Positions 13,801 through 23,460 of a stretch of DNA of 64,000 nucleotides are shown here, in pieces. This DNA comes from Amblyomma americanum. Lineage: Eukaryota; Arthropoda; Arachnida; Ixodida; Ixodidae. Location of the stretch: NCBI RefSeq assembly GCF_052857255.1, contig NC_135505.1:141024343-141088342 (forward strand), in the 5' to 3' direction. Below the pieces are notes generated by a model. That model saw nothing but the letters and a program-made list of their open reading frames with translations. It searched no databases and was not told where the DNA came from. Both the position numbers and the translations under genes were made by a program. Each line of letters begins with the position of its first letter. Position 1 is the stretch's first letter.

Positions 13801-16800
13801 TCGCTGATGACAGCCAGAACCGTTGCCCCACGACGCTCGAGTTCAAGCACAGCTTCCAGAACAAGCTTGGCAAGCACGCTTTCGGGCGCAGCACCCTTTG
13901 TGGCAAAACTTGCGATTGGCTGTACCCACTTGTGAAACATCGGCACAAACATAATCACAAGAGCGGGGTCAGCTGGTACTATGCCCTCTTGGCCTGTTGA
14001 ACCGCCGAAGTCCACAAATCCATCAAACTTGTAGGTGGATTTGTTGAAATCTAGTGATGGTCTCAGCTTAATTTCATCAATTACGAGTGTGCCATATTTT
14101 TTAACAGTAGGCAATCCTTTAAAGAATGTTTCGACTGTTTCCAGGGCTATTTGATTGTAGCCATACTCAGATGGCACACCTGAAATAATCTGGTTTAAGC
14201 GGCTACACGTTGGAAGGGCAAACAGCTTCATGCTGTGCAACAAATTGTATGCCTTAGGACTGGCAATGCGTAGCAAAAGGCGGTTCATGGTCCACGCTCA
14301 TGTGTATCTTATCCCCTGCGGTCGTTTTGCTTCAACTTGCCCTAAAAAATTTTCAAAGGCCACTTGCTGCAGTGCAGGTAACAAGTTCAATGCTTTCGTT
14401 ATCTCCTCTGAACGCTCATTCCTCAGCTGCTCCTTTAAGGTATTTATATTCTTCATAAGGGAAGCTCTGGCCGCTGCTACTCTCAGGGCCTTCTTGAGGA
14501 GATTTTTTATCTTCTTCCTGAACGCCAGACGCTCTTTCTTCTGGCACATTTCCTTAACTTTCCTCTTTTTTTGTGTGAAACACTCCCAACAACAGTGCAG
14601 CCCTGGCAGACGCGCAGCTTATTTACTGAATCCACCAGGGAGGATATGTCATTGACGTTGCGAATGCACGCGTTTGTAAATGCCTTCGCAGTGCACCCAT
14701 AAGCACTTGCCGTGGCCATATTATCTTCACCCACAGCAACACCCTTCTCAATCCGCTGTAGCCTGTCTTCGGACTTGAGTGCGTAGAATGGGATGAATTT
14801 GTCGCCTTCGTCTTCAATGATCATTTTTTTCCACGACCCCGGCATTTGAACACGTTCCATGTTGTTTAGGCTGCATTGCGTATCTTCAAAGCTTGAAAAA
14901 CTGGCGTCCTGATCACAGCTGCACTGCAAGTAGCTGCGCTGTTCAATTTTTCCGCTTGTGCTGCGTAGTACTTTGCGCTTCTTAGCTGGAGGCTTTGTCA
15001 TGTATGCAGGAAGATGAGGAAAAACTTTTGGAATAGCCCCACTGATGAGGGTCCACTCGCTGTGAGGCATTTCCACTGTTTTCCCGTCAATTACGTCACT
15101 TTTTGAGGACATCCTGGTCGTGGAAGTGGAGGTCGCATACTCTCGACTTGGCTGATAACTCCTTGCCAGCACTCGGGATGGCTCGATTCCATGCAGCACA
15201 CAAGGCGTCGTCGCTGGGTGCAGAAAAGTAATGCCATGACGAGCTGCTCGTGTCGTTCCGGTAGCCGCTCGTGCAGCCCGGCACAAAACACGTGGGCATG
15301 GTGACCGCTTGCTAATCGCAAACATCAAGCGACCAAGACCTGCCTGCACGCATCCACCGCAGAAGTCGGAAAGGCCAAGACGAGTCGCGATGCACAGCTC
15401 CGTCGCAGTCGCGTCTGGTCGCGCCGCCGGCGTGGCAGGTGGAGCCGGATTCGACGGCAGCGCCACTAAAGCGCGAACCAGTAGTGGTTTCTCGCAACAG
15501 AGCGGAGTTTTGAAACTGACCCTATCTAGTAACGTTGGTTCCTTCGGCTTTGTCGTTCTTTGCGGCCTTCATTGCTCTGCGCAAGGGTGCAGCAGGGGCA
15601 GTTAAATGCAGGTTCCAAGCGGGAAATTTGTTTCCGCGAAGAGCGACGATACAACTTGACAAATACTGCTGTCGCTCGTGCAGGTGACTGCGGTGGGCGG
15701 CGCAGCGGTTCTGTAAATAGAGCGTTATAGCATAGCGCGATCCGCTGCCGTGATCCGCTTCCGCAAGGCGCCACTGCACGTGCGCAGAATTCCCTGAGGG
15801 CGCCAGATGGCGCCACGAGCCGTCAGCTGCGTGCGCACCTACCGCGTCAGGTTCAGTCAGCACGTTCGCAGTAGTGCTCCGCAGAAGCGGATCGCGCTAT
15901 GCTATAACTCTCTAATGAAGAGATTTAGCACAGCTAGACCCACTTTCGCGCGCCGATTGGTCCCGATGTGTCAGGCATGCGTGCGGCTGGCCGGCACATG
16001 GCGCCATCTGGCGTCCTCACGGCGCATGCACAATGGTTCCCTGCGGATTGCGTTGTACTAAATATCTCTTATCTTGTAATTTGTTACAGCAGTCAGATAG
16101 TGGGCACGGTTTTTCGCCGCGAGTATCTGCGTGTCAAACAGTGACTGAGTTGAACTTGCACTGATTGCAGGGAAAAGCTTGTGCTTCCTATTTGCTCTGC
16201 AGGGTAGCATCCAAGGTAACATCATTTTTTAAATAAACTGTCTTTGGCACTTGGTTACAGTCATTCCTAGTTTTACAAGTTGTGCGTCCTAGTTTTACAA
16301 GTTGTCTCAAGGTAAGCTTTCACATTGAAGTTTATTACAAGCTTCAAATTCAAGAATTGCTTTTTTTGTTTTTGTAGCTTTGTGCTCTCCATGTATGAGC
16401 ATCCTTTGCTCATGGTTTGCAAAAATTTGTAAATGCCAATTTAAAGCACCTACTTTTAAGACAAATATTGGATATAACAAACACATTTTTGCTTTAAATT
16501 TTGCTTCATTATAACGAGGTTTGACTGTATACATGGGCCGTCACATGAAATACTTCTGCACCTAGTAAATAATTTATAATTAAATTTCTTCTTGTGTGCT
16601 GCTCTCATTTCAGCTTCAACAGCCAAGCGGTGGCTGTGACAGCTTGGATTTTGGGTCATGTGAGGCACATAAAGAAACTGCAATATAGTAGTACTGTATC
16701 TTCAATTTAATTTACTTCACCTCTTTCGCCAGCACGATGACAAATGAACAAGCAGCATTTGGAACAGTTTTTTTTTTCATGCCTCGCATGACCTGAACTG

Positions 16801-19800
16801 CAAGGCAATATTACAGCCCCCGTGCAGATGTTGCAACTGAAACCAAAGCAGCATGATAAAATAAATTACCAATTGTTTACTGTGCACGAGCCTGTTTCGT
16901 GCATCTTATATTTACTTTGTCGTCCGCATCACTACAAAGAAAGAATGCTTAATTGATATTTGGTGTCCTTACGCCTTTTAAGCAGCAGCAACAGTTTTAG
17001 CCTTTTAAGTATCCAGCCAAAAGCCCTGGACAACTTTGGGTAAAAACTGAGAACGAATACTGCCTTCTGGGGTCCAGCACTGGCTTCCTAAATTCACAAG
17101 TATTGCTGAAATCCTATTTTCATCATTCATGCTACATTTTTTTTTTGTCACGTCTACACCTCGCTAGCACCCCTCTGCTAACAATTCTGCTAGCACTCGC
17201 ATGACTTTAGGAAGAAATGCCATATGTGCTTTATATCTATATCATGCACCATAAAAAGTTATCATGTCACAAGACAGTACCCCTCCTACAAGCTGTACTG
17301 CAGTGGCATTAAATTTTGTATATGAAGTAACGAAATTATATAAACCCGAAACTCGTCTGCAGCTGGCAAAACTCGCCTTTAGAATGCAGCCTGTTTTTAG
17401 TCGTGGAACATTTGAATGTGGCAGTGACTCCCAAGGTTTTATGAGTAAGATTTGCAGTGTCATATTTAATTCTTTCCCAGATTTCATGATAATAACAGCA
17501 CATTCTCAGATATTGGAAGTAGAAATAGAATTTCATTTATGAGGTAGGTTCAAACCTCGGTCCTCTCAGTGCATAGGCTGGTGCTTAATTGGCTGCAGAC
17601 ACCATTGCAGGTGAGCTGTAGCCATTATATGCGCTAAGAAAACAGCATCATCTTGGATTAGACGCTTTTTTTTTCTCCTTGTTCAGGCCAAATTTGTTCA
17701 TATCTTGAAGCTTGAGTTTCCCATAGCAATCTGCTAACAGTTCTTGGGTACTGCCGTTCAGCACTCCACAGTTGAGGTTGAGCATCACAGGATCACAACG
17801 CAATTTAAGAGACAAGAAGAGAAGCTAACAAGCACTTACAGCGAAATCTCGATAATTCGTACTCAAAGGGACTGAAAATTTGTTAAAATCGGGCGAACTC
17901 TAAATTCAAAGAAGCACTATCAGGCTCCCCTTTTAATACACGCCACATCGGCATCACCGAAGCTTGAGTTCAGATCAGCCGGAAGTTCTAATTTATCGAG
18001 TTTGGATCAATAAAGTTCCACTGTACTTCCCGACTTAGTCTTCCTGATGTTCTGACTTCGTTTTCCTTTCCGTCTGTGTACTTAAGCCTTGCTGCGGTTC
18101 TAAGATGACTACGTTACCAACTCACCTAACTATTAGGGCGTTGAGATTGGGTGTTTGAGTCTTTCAAAGATTTGACCTCCAAACCCTCTGCGCCCTTCTG
18201 TCAGCAGCACGCTTTCCGAAGCAAAATCGAATGAGCGCACTTGTCTGTTTTTATTTGCTCCCTTGACCTTGCCACCAGGTTCTTCCACGAGCCGGGCTGT
18301 GAGCTGACAACGGACAACATCACAGTCTCCGTGGCAACCTGCTTCATGCCCGAGCTGAGCAGCGTGAACCCTCCGCACTTCTTCCACACTTACCGGATCA
18401 CGTGAGTATGCTCCTTGGCCCATTGGTGTTTGCATGTTGTGTTGTTTTTGTTGCGAAAGCAACACTACGCCAGCCAGTGAGCCATTTCGGCTTGTCGCGT
18501 GGTCGCACTTCAGCCGTATGCCGTGGCCGACGAACAACCTTGAGCCGCAGTTGCCTAGCAACGCCGCAGCCGCACTTCAACAGATGGCACCGCCGTCAAC
18601 GCTGCTCGCTCCACCGTGTGCTCCGCTGGAGTAGAGGGATAGGAGGTGTCGCTTCGCCTCAGTGTATTGTAGTCGTTAGGGAGAGCGCGAAAGAGACGCA
18701 ACAATGACAGAACAAAGCGAGGAAGAGACAGCGCGCTCAAGAGACACCAGAAGAACCCACCACACGGCTCGAGAAGCGTCGTAACGGAGATGCGGCTAGA
18801 AGAAGTCGTGCCACATCCCGGAGTGTCTCATCAACTGCGGAAGAGACCGGTTTGAGTTCTCGAGAGCATCGGAATGAGACGCTGCATAGACAGCGTGCCA
18901 AGGAAATGAAGCTTTCGCAGTTCAACTAGGGTTAACCAGAGGTAATCCACAGCCAATTTTGTGCTTTACAGTGCATAAGCAACTGCAGCTAACATAAGCA
19001 TAGCTGAGATTTTGTAAGTGACAGCTTGCGTAAAAATTTTACTTCCTGTACGAATGAAAAAAGGTGCGAAAAACCTGTAATTGCATTTTCTCCTAAAACT
19101 AAGCTAGGGTGAAAAGGAATGTGTTCGGGAGAAATGTTTCTTTTCTTTTCTCATGTTTTGTGCATGAAAATAGTAAGTGGTCTATGTGACTTCATCTCTG
19201 CGTGCTTCATATTCAGGCTTACCTTGTTTCACGAGACTGAAGGTGGCTTCTGGTTGCTTTTATTTCGGACTTAATTACATTGTTCGAAGCACAAAATTAG
19301 TGCCATAGTTGTACTTTTCTTCTGTTTGTGATCAGTGACCAACTTGAAGAGCTGTTTTAAATGCGCTGTATCAGGTTTCGGTCTTACAAATGAGGTAGAG
19401 CTTAGCCATCAAAGTTTGTCATTTTTTTTTGGCTACACCCCAGGATGTCCATGTCGGAAGATGCATCCGACCGGGAGAGCTGCCAGCTGGAGACGCGCCA
19501 CTGGATCATCACCGACGAGAATGGGTTGGAGGAGCGTGTTGACGGCCGGGGTGTAGTTGGTGAGTAGCACTTGCAGAATTCTAGCTTTGCTCTCTGACCT
19601 GCTTTTATTTCCTTTTTTGTCTTTTGTTGACTGCTCAAGTTAATCCTTCTACATATGGACTTTGTTCATTTTGGATTATACAAATTTTTGGATGATACGG
19701 ATAATGTTAACAACCACGCATGAGATTCATGTAGCGAAGGCCGTGAGAACACTTGCTGGCATTAAGTTCGTGCCTGGAGTGAAATAAATCGTATTCACAG

Positions 19801-20838
19801 TTATATAGGCTGGGGAGTAAAGAAATTTTGCAAGCTGCTTGCTACAGAAACCTTGTTCATTGTGAAGCTGCACTGTGAATGCATTTCGCTGTTGGTAAAA
19901 TGAAATGTATCAAATCTTATGAACATATCCCAGTGAGATAAAGTATATAGTTATTTGGGGAATTATGTTTTTGTGGAATTATGTTACTGCGGGGTTCAAA
20001 CATAGGTGCATCACCACCAGGACATCTGCTTTGTGTCTCAAACCTTCAAGGATTTCATAATTAAAAGCTGTGCACAATGAGAATTTCTTTTTTTGCCTCT
20101 TGAATTTTGTTTGCCTGCATTCGCAAGATGTAGTGATGATAAAAGAGTACTGAAAATGAAAGCAGGCAGTCTAAGGTGGGATGCATTTTTCACGAATTTT
20201 CACTGTCTTTGTTCAGGCGAGTACCCCGTGATGAGCCCCGGTGCCTATTTCTCTTGGGTGAGCTGTACCAGCCTCAGCACCACTTACGGCAACATGAAGG
20301 GGCACTTCATAATGCGCAATCTGCACACGGGTAGGTGGTTGGGAGAATGGCATTTTTTCTGTTTCAGTATGCAAATAGTACAAAGATTCAGTGTAAATAT
20401 GCAGTTGAGCCCACATAACGAACCTAGCGATTGTGCAGATCACGTTTGTTGTATGCGAAGTTGATGTGAGCAGGATTGGGTACTGCGGGGTGCAGTTCGA
20501 ACCTGATTCTTCATTTTCATTTTTATCTTCCTCATCGGCGTGTATGAGTTGGAGGGAGGGATGAGCCGCATTTTTAATCACCGATATCTTTGGAATTAAA
20601 GCTAACTTTAAAATTGTTCCAGTGTGGTGATGGGTGATAGAATACCAATCACTTTTCCTAACCTCGGTAAATATCGTTTCATGGTCCCTTTAAACTATCG
20701 ATGATTGTGCCTCTTCCTCCAGGTGACATGACGGAGGTTCACTGCCCCGTGTTCCACATGAAGTGTCTACCGTACGTCACGTCGGCCGAGAGGGATGCCA
20801 TCAAGCGGGAGCGAGAGGCCATTAAGAAGGCACAGTGA
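1770..20838 (+). CDS. FBXO3: F-box only protein 3 (5' partial, 10 exons seen)
   Basis: Substrate-recognition subunit of an SCF (Skp1-Cullin1-F-box) ubiquitin ligase. Coding exons by splice sites and phase: 1770-1859, 3646-3800, 5417-5531, 5861-5942, 8039-8210, 10781-10865, 18279-18401, 19444-19559, 20217-20330 and 20723-20838. Every junction keeps the frame, giving 388 residues plus TGA. Order of domains: the end of the F-box (VSRRLRDV..HDPHWRG), a SUKH (SMI1/KNR4) domain around residues 85-215 (RCCYRIHNGQ, CMPLTFCLHSG), and an ApaG/DUF525 domain around 245-375 (ITVSVATCFMPEL, HTYRITMSMSED, VVGEYPVMSPG). This is the F-box + SUKH + ApaG order of animal FBXO3. The protein ends soon after ApaG at AIKKAQ and lacks the long acidic tail I recall for the vertebrate protein. 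The first exon with the start codon is outside the window. Introns carry many transposons, but all exons look intact. Confidence 0.93.
2725..3451. mobile_element. non-autonomous hAT element with perfect 8-bp TSD
   Basis: The 727-bp segment starts cagtgttgctg and ends in the inverse (cggcaacactg). It is flanked on both sides by gttcagac (2717-2724 and 3452-3459), an 8-bp duplication typical of hAT transposition. The ends share about 9-13 bp of inverted repeat, followed by gggaaattt-type subterminal repeats in opposite orientation. I see no transposase. It lies in the FBXO3 intron between exons 1770-1859 and 3646-3800. Confidence 0.85.
3646..3800 (+). CDS. FBXO3: FBXO3 exon: F-box to SUKH linker
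   Basis: Acceptor ctcccgtgacag before 3646, donor gtactc from 3801. It reads LPEGATWRSHFQALYRDL..., matching the helical segment after the F-box, where animal FBXO3 has a similar W-x-S-L-F pattern and a conserved YAA-K-AW motif. Confidence 0.88.
4690..5100 (-). mobile_element. possible Penelope-like retroelement 3' relic
   Basis: On the minus strand, 4777-4741 reads tgaccaagagacccgtacgg then gctctgaaacgtc. It resembles the segment I recall from arthropod Penelope-like elements, where tgaagaagggacc, a GC-rich loop and ggtcccgaaacgtc form a hammerhead-ribozyme-like core. Here the stem (agacccgt/acgggctct) and GAAAC are kept but the CUGANGA core is changed. The minus-strand T-run after gttagtgac, about 4690, would be the end. 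No reverse transcriptase is visible. This is a family guess. Confidence 0.35.
5417..5531 (+). CDS. FBXO3: FBXO3 exon: SUKH domain, first part
   Basis: Acceptor aatgcag before 5417, donor gtgagg from 5532. It reads GTTEEQLDAAERKLGVRFPE then DLRCCYRIHNGQRL: the helix and LP.D....Y..HNGQ hallmark at the start of SMI1/KNR4 (SUKH) domains. Confidence 0.92.
5861..5942 (+). CDS. FBXO3: FBXO3 exon: SUKH domain, second part
   Basis: Acceptor tttcttgcag, donor gtcaga. It reads LMGSMSIPTHYRSESLLDLE then TAIAGLQ, close to the GSM..HYRSE.LLD motif of FBXO3. The phase joins cleanly on both sides. Confidence 0.92.
7238..7485 (-). mobile_element. tRNA-derived SINE (full length, 8-bp TSD)
   Basis: On the minus strand the head reads ggtggcctagtggtctgagc with a tRNA-like box A, followed by the box B ggttcgatccc. 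The tail ends in cgccataaaaattcatcatc. The flanks share tcagaagt (7230-7237 and 7489-7496). It belongs to a different SINE family from the Ruka-like copies. It sits in the FBXO3 intron between 5942 and 8039. Confidence 0.75.
8039..8210 (+). CDS. FBXO3: FBXO3 exon: SUKH domain, third part
   Basis: Acceptor ctctgcacag, donor gtgaga. It reads SRDGLQGCMPLTFCLHSGLT followed by QFIALRDSDG, matching the (LPLTFC.H.GL.Q.IA) strand-rich end of the SUKH domain, then a more variable loop. Confidence 0.93.
9203..10671. mobile_element. non-autonomous hAT element, 8-bp TSD ctttcaag
   Basis: The 1469-bp segment begins taggggtgtgcgaata and ends in its reverse complement tattcgcacacccct plus a. It is flanked by identical ctttcaag copies (9195-9202 and 10672-10679). 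The ends are rich in alternating cgaatattcg motifs in both orientations (9227-9290 and 10556-10660), a subterminal-repeat pattern common in hAT elements. Short open frames inside (for example 9873-10154) resemble nothing I know, so it is probably non-autonomous. It is inserted in the FBXO3 intron 8211-10780. Confidence 0.88.
10781..10865 (+). CDS. FBXO3: FBXO3 exon: linker before ApaG
   Basis: Acceptor tgcattgcag, donor gtattt. It reads ARTFQEWFSGYADMLENKEF then VVIDSQPFR, matching the F.EWF..Y...V segment between SUKH and ApaG in FBXO3. Confidence 0.92.
11456..15537 (-). mobile_element. P-type DNA transposon, 34-bp TIRs, 8-bp TSD
   Basis: A 4082-bp element whose ends are 34-bp inverted repeats with one mismatch (11456-11489 and 15504-15537). 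Both begin CAACGTTACTAGATAGGGTC, and the CA start fits P elements. The flanks gttccgtc (11448-11455) and gttccttc (15538-15545) look like an 8-bp target duplication with one later change, again as in P elements. The interior carries a THAP-type transposase gene on the minus strand with several introns. It lies in the large FBXO3 intron, antisense to FBXO3. Confidence 0.85.
11985..15299 (-). pseudogene. THAP9/P-element-type transposase, multi-exon, decayed
   Basis: The minus-strand start at 15299 gives a THAP zinc finger (CFVPGC ... W ... CDLHFHD), the DNA-binding domain of P-type transposases. A linker with SRxxLxxC-like segments and a Lys-rich coiled part follow. The RNase H-like catalytic core has LVIDEIKLRPSLDFN and later VISDGAENNRSM, with Asp in both motifs. 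The C-terminal part has HYFGGYVVKK. Likely introns: 13644-13579, 13432-13295, 13120-about 13024, 12820-12734. Breaks: frameshift in an A-run near 15101; frameshift in a 7-A run at 14566-14572; in-frame TGA at 14298-14300; frameshift near 13740; frameshift in an A-run near 13456; stop and shift near 12690-12620. Similarity resumes in another frame after each break, so this is one ancestral gene. As read it cannot make a full protein. Confidence 0.82.
15719..15911. repeat. inverted repeat, 26-28 bp arms
   Basis: Left arm 15719-15746 contains ttatagcatagcgcgatccg. Right arm 15886-15911 is its reverse complement except for a 2-base insertion in the left arm. The 139-bp spacer is GC-rich and contains cgccagatggcgcca. 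No open frame of note. It may be a small foldback element or an end of a larger unit. Confidence 0.6.
16266..16305. repeat. short tandem duplication
   Basis: cctagttttacaagttgt occurs twice in direct order, 22 bp apart (16266 and 16288). Confidence 0.85.
17839..18023. mobile_element. small TA-flanked MITE (pogo-like)
   Basis: Begins cagcgaaatctcgataattc after TA (17837-17838) and ends ataaagttccactg before TA (18024-18025). The ends are imperfect inverted repeats of the CAGTGGAA... type. The interior has tcgat/aattcg-like motifs seen in other elements of this kind. 185 bp, no coding capacity. Confidence 0.55.
18279..18401 (+). CDS. FBXO3: FBXO3 exon: start of ApaG domain
   Basis: Acceptor cttgccaccag, donor gtgagt. 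It reads FFHEPGCELTTDNITVSVAT then CFMPELSSVNPPHFFHTYRI, the first strands of ApaG (ITVSV...F.PE.S....HFF.YRI). Confidence 0.95.
18450..18960 (+). repeat. GC-rich interspersed repeat, copy A
   Basis: From tgcgaaagcaacactacgcc to about gggttaaccagaggtaatcc. Parts match, in the opposite orientation, the segment ending at 23791: a gcgaaagc[ta]acact start, then cttgagccg, then tag-aac-type motifs. It includes gttgcctagcaac (18549-18561), which fits an RFX X-box. I cannot name the family. Confidence 0.45.
19444..19559 (+). CDS. FBXO3: FBXO3 exon: ApaG domain, middle
   Basis: Acceptor ggctacaccccag, donor gtgagt. It reads MSMSEDASDRESCQLETRHW then IITDENGLEERVDGRGVV, the core R.W.I.D..G..E.V.G.GVVG motif of ApaG. 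Confidence 0.95.
20217..20330 (+). CDS. FBXO3: FBXO3 exon: ApaG domain, end
   Basis: Acceptor tttgttcag, donor gtaggt. It reads GEYPVMSPGAYFSWVSCTSL then STTYGNMKGHFIMRNLHT, matching the G..P...PG..F.Y.S.T.L....G.M.G.Y motif of ApaG. Confidence 0.95.
20723..20838 (+). CDS. FBXO3: FBXO3 last exon and stop
   Basis: Acceptor ctcttcctccag. It reads GDMTEVHCPVFHMKCLPYVT then a Lys/Glu/Arg-rich end (SAERDAIKREREAIKKAQ) and TGA at 20836-20838. The vertebrate acidic and Arg-rich tail is absent. Confidence 0.93.
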
Positions 20839-23460
20839 AGCACACGCCACATCCCTCGGTTCTCAAAGCCTCGATCGTGGTGCTGCCTCTGCGCTTTAGC
20901 GATCACTGTCAGGGGGTGTCACCTCAGACATCTGCTGTTGCGTCCCACTCCCATGGAATCCTGCACATTGACAACGATACGCTTCAGTCTTGACCATTGC
21001 CAACATCGTCTGGTTGGTCGTCCATGAAATTTCGAGTCAGATGCCACACGCGTGGAATTATAACACCTGCTGTATGAAAGACAGAAACAGTTTCTTTTCA
21101 TTGTTTTTCTAATGCTGTCTGGAGAACTGAGGTCATAGTGTCGGCTGGTTGCAACATGAATGGGATGATGTTCTTTTTACGCTTATTTTGTTCCCCTCTT
21201 TCTCTGTTCTTGATGCTTAAGTATTGGTTCACCAGTAGTATGGGGCAGTGCAGCAACAAGTTGAAAACCACAAGGAACAGTTCATAACAAATCACTTTGC
21301 ACCTTGTAGTTGGCATCTTCCTTGAAGGAGCCTAAACATCTACTTGGTTAGGACATTAGTGGCAGTAGGTGTTGTCGCAATGTGGATGCACAGTGATGAG
21401 AAGCTTTATATAAAACAAACATCACTAGATTCCACAAACGCTTCGCCGTTTCTTTCAAAAGAATTCGCTTCACCATAGTGCGCACATAGACTGAATCGAC
21501 AGTGATGGAGATGTTTGTCGTACACACGTGTGGAGTGGTTCCAGTTCAAGGGCTGTGAGTCGACGGCAAACCAAGCAAGGCCTTTGCCTTCGCTGGTGCA
21601 ACCAAAGGTGTCGCATCTAGGTGTGTTGTGAAGTGGTGCATTTTGTGTGGCATTGCCATCATGACGACCACCACATCATGCTGCTGCAAGAGGGTCCCCT
21701 GGAAGTGTAAAAACAGCGCAGCAATAGCTGCACGTATCAAGAGTACATCGCAGTACCACCAGGTCATTTTGGTGCAAGGGCAGTGCAGCAAGAAGCGCCC
21801 GGCAGTGCAACAACAGTGCAGCAATTGCCACCCATATCCAGTGCACCAAGCACGATCACCTCAAGTGTCAGCAGATTACATCGGTGTACGGGCTGTGCAT
21901 CATGTTGTCCAGAAGTGTATCAGCTGTTAACAGCAGTGCATAGTGTTGGGTGCACGATACTCGAACTGGCAAGGAGGAGGACTATGATTGGTACAGCGGC
22001 TACAACAGTTCTCGGCAGAATATTTCTCGGCAAGAGCAGTGGTATGTAAAGAAAAGCCAACTTTCACGTAGAAACTGTTTGAGAAAAACTGAGCCCAAGC
22101 CACGCAGGTTGGAACGTTCCTCGTAGTTTCGCAAGGTATATGTGTGTGTCGAAGATGCTGCAAGACAGTCCTAGTGCTGCTGTCGCACAATGAAAGCTGA
22201 GAACATTTTATACTAAAAAAATTCTTGTTAAAAAGTGCGTGAACTTCTCTGGGTAAAGTGAAAAAGTTGTCGCAATGGAATGTGAGATGTGCGTAAGTGA
22301 AAAAAAAAATTCTGCTCGACAGACTGCAGACAGTAGTGTGTGTGCCACTTCAGAGGACCTGTCTTTCCTGGCCACCATCTGGGGCACTACGATGATGAAG
22401 TCGATGGTGAAGAGCTTCGCCTTAGTTTGATAGTTCGTGCAAGTATAACATAGCATTTATTGCTTCATTGAGTGTACTTTCGAGTTTGAGGATGCATATG
22501 AGGTTGCTTGAAAGCATCATCAGCTAGATTTTTTTTTTTTCTCATTTTTGGGTTACGGCTGATGAGACGGCAACCTGCGCAGCAGCCGCAATATGTAAAC
22601 TGTTCTGTGACGTGTGTTGGTTAGTCATCAGGTATGCAACAAGTGCAAAATAGCATATGAAAGGCTCCTTAGCATCAGTTGATGAACTATAAAACAGAAT
22701 TTTTTTTCTCTTCTTCTCTGTTGACTTTATGGATGAACGAAATGTTTTCTGAAGTTGAGTAGTTTTTTTCTCCTCTTTTTTATAAATTAGTTCTTTACTA
22801 TAAAGTTTGTTTTCTTAGAGTAGTTTTGTGCAAAGTGTTAACATTTTGAGAGTTGGTTCGTAGTGACCTTGAGGTTGTTTGTACGGTGCATGTGAAGGCA
22901 CCTTGAAGAAGGGCGCCAAAAGTGGCAGCTCAAAGTGAGATGCCGGCAAGGATACGAAACAGTCCAGCCACTGCCCTCTACTACCAGCACTTTTCTTCAA
23001 AACGACCTTCTGCAACTCTGTCAACCTATAGACTAGCACCTAGACAGATTAATTATTTATTGCTGGCATAACTGCATAATTTGCATAATGATAAATATTA
23101 ATGCTGTTCGGTTTTCTCACTTTTATCTGTTGTGTTTTGTTCATGGCTTTTGCACTGATTGCATTGTGGTTCGTTTACAGGCAGTTTAGAAAGCGCACAT
23201 GACCAGTCGCACATGTTTAATGTGATATAATGCACAGTCGGGGAGAAAAGTCTCTGGACCACTTGTTCCTTAAACGAAGCCGATAGCTTTAATGATAGCC
23301 GGCGGGTGGAGACCACACTTGTGAAGGTGGAAGCCAAAATTGCTGATGGCCTAGCTCTGTTAGGCCAGGATATACGTAGCGAAAGCGCGGCAACTTCTGG
23401 ATCGGAAGAGTTAGTATATGAAACCCGTGCATTCACTAGATGTGGTTTATTCATGATTAA
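20839..23460. other. FBXO3 3' UTR and intergenic, no gene seen
   Basis: No exon-like open frame that I recognise. The FBXO3 3' UTR must begin here. I could not fix its end because no clear aataaa followed by a GT-rich stretch stands out. T-runs occur near 22530, 22700 and 22770. Confidence 0.4.

Larger units (their letters stand above)
11105..16527. mobile_element. pogo/Tigger-like inverted ends enclosing a nested P element
   Basis: cagtccaacctcgttatagc at 11105 and the inverse of cagtcaaacctcgttataat ending at 16527 form about 22-bp inverted repeats. Each is bordered by TA (11103-11104 and 16528-16529), as expected of pogo/Tigger-type elements. Without the P element the interior is about 1.3 kb and shows no transposase. 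The two ends could instead be solo ends of separate copies of one family. The nested reading rests on matching orientation and TA flanks. Confidence 0.5.

Noticed and set aside
14507..15466. 319-residue minus-strand frame read as one gene
   Set aside because: Its first 110 or so residues are a wrong-frame reading over the THAP domain and upstream; only the part after 15110 belongs to the transposase.
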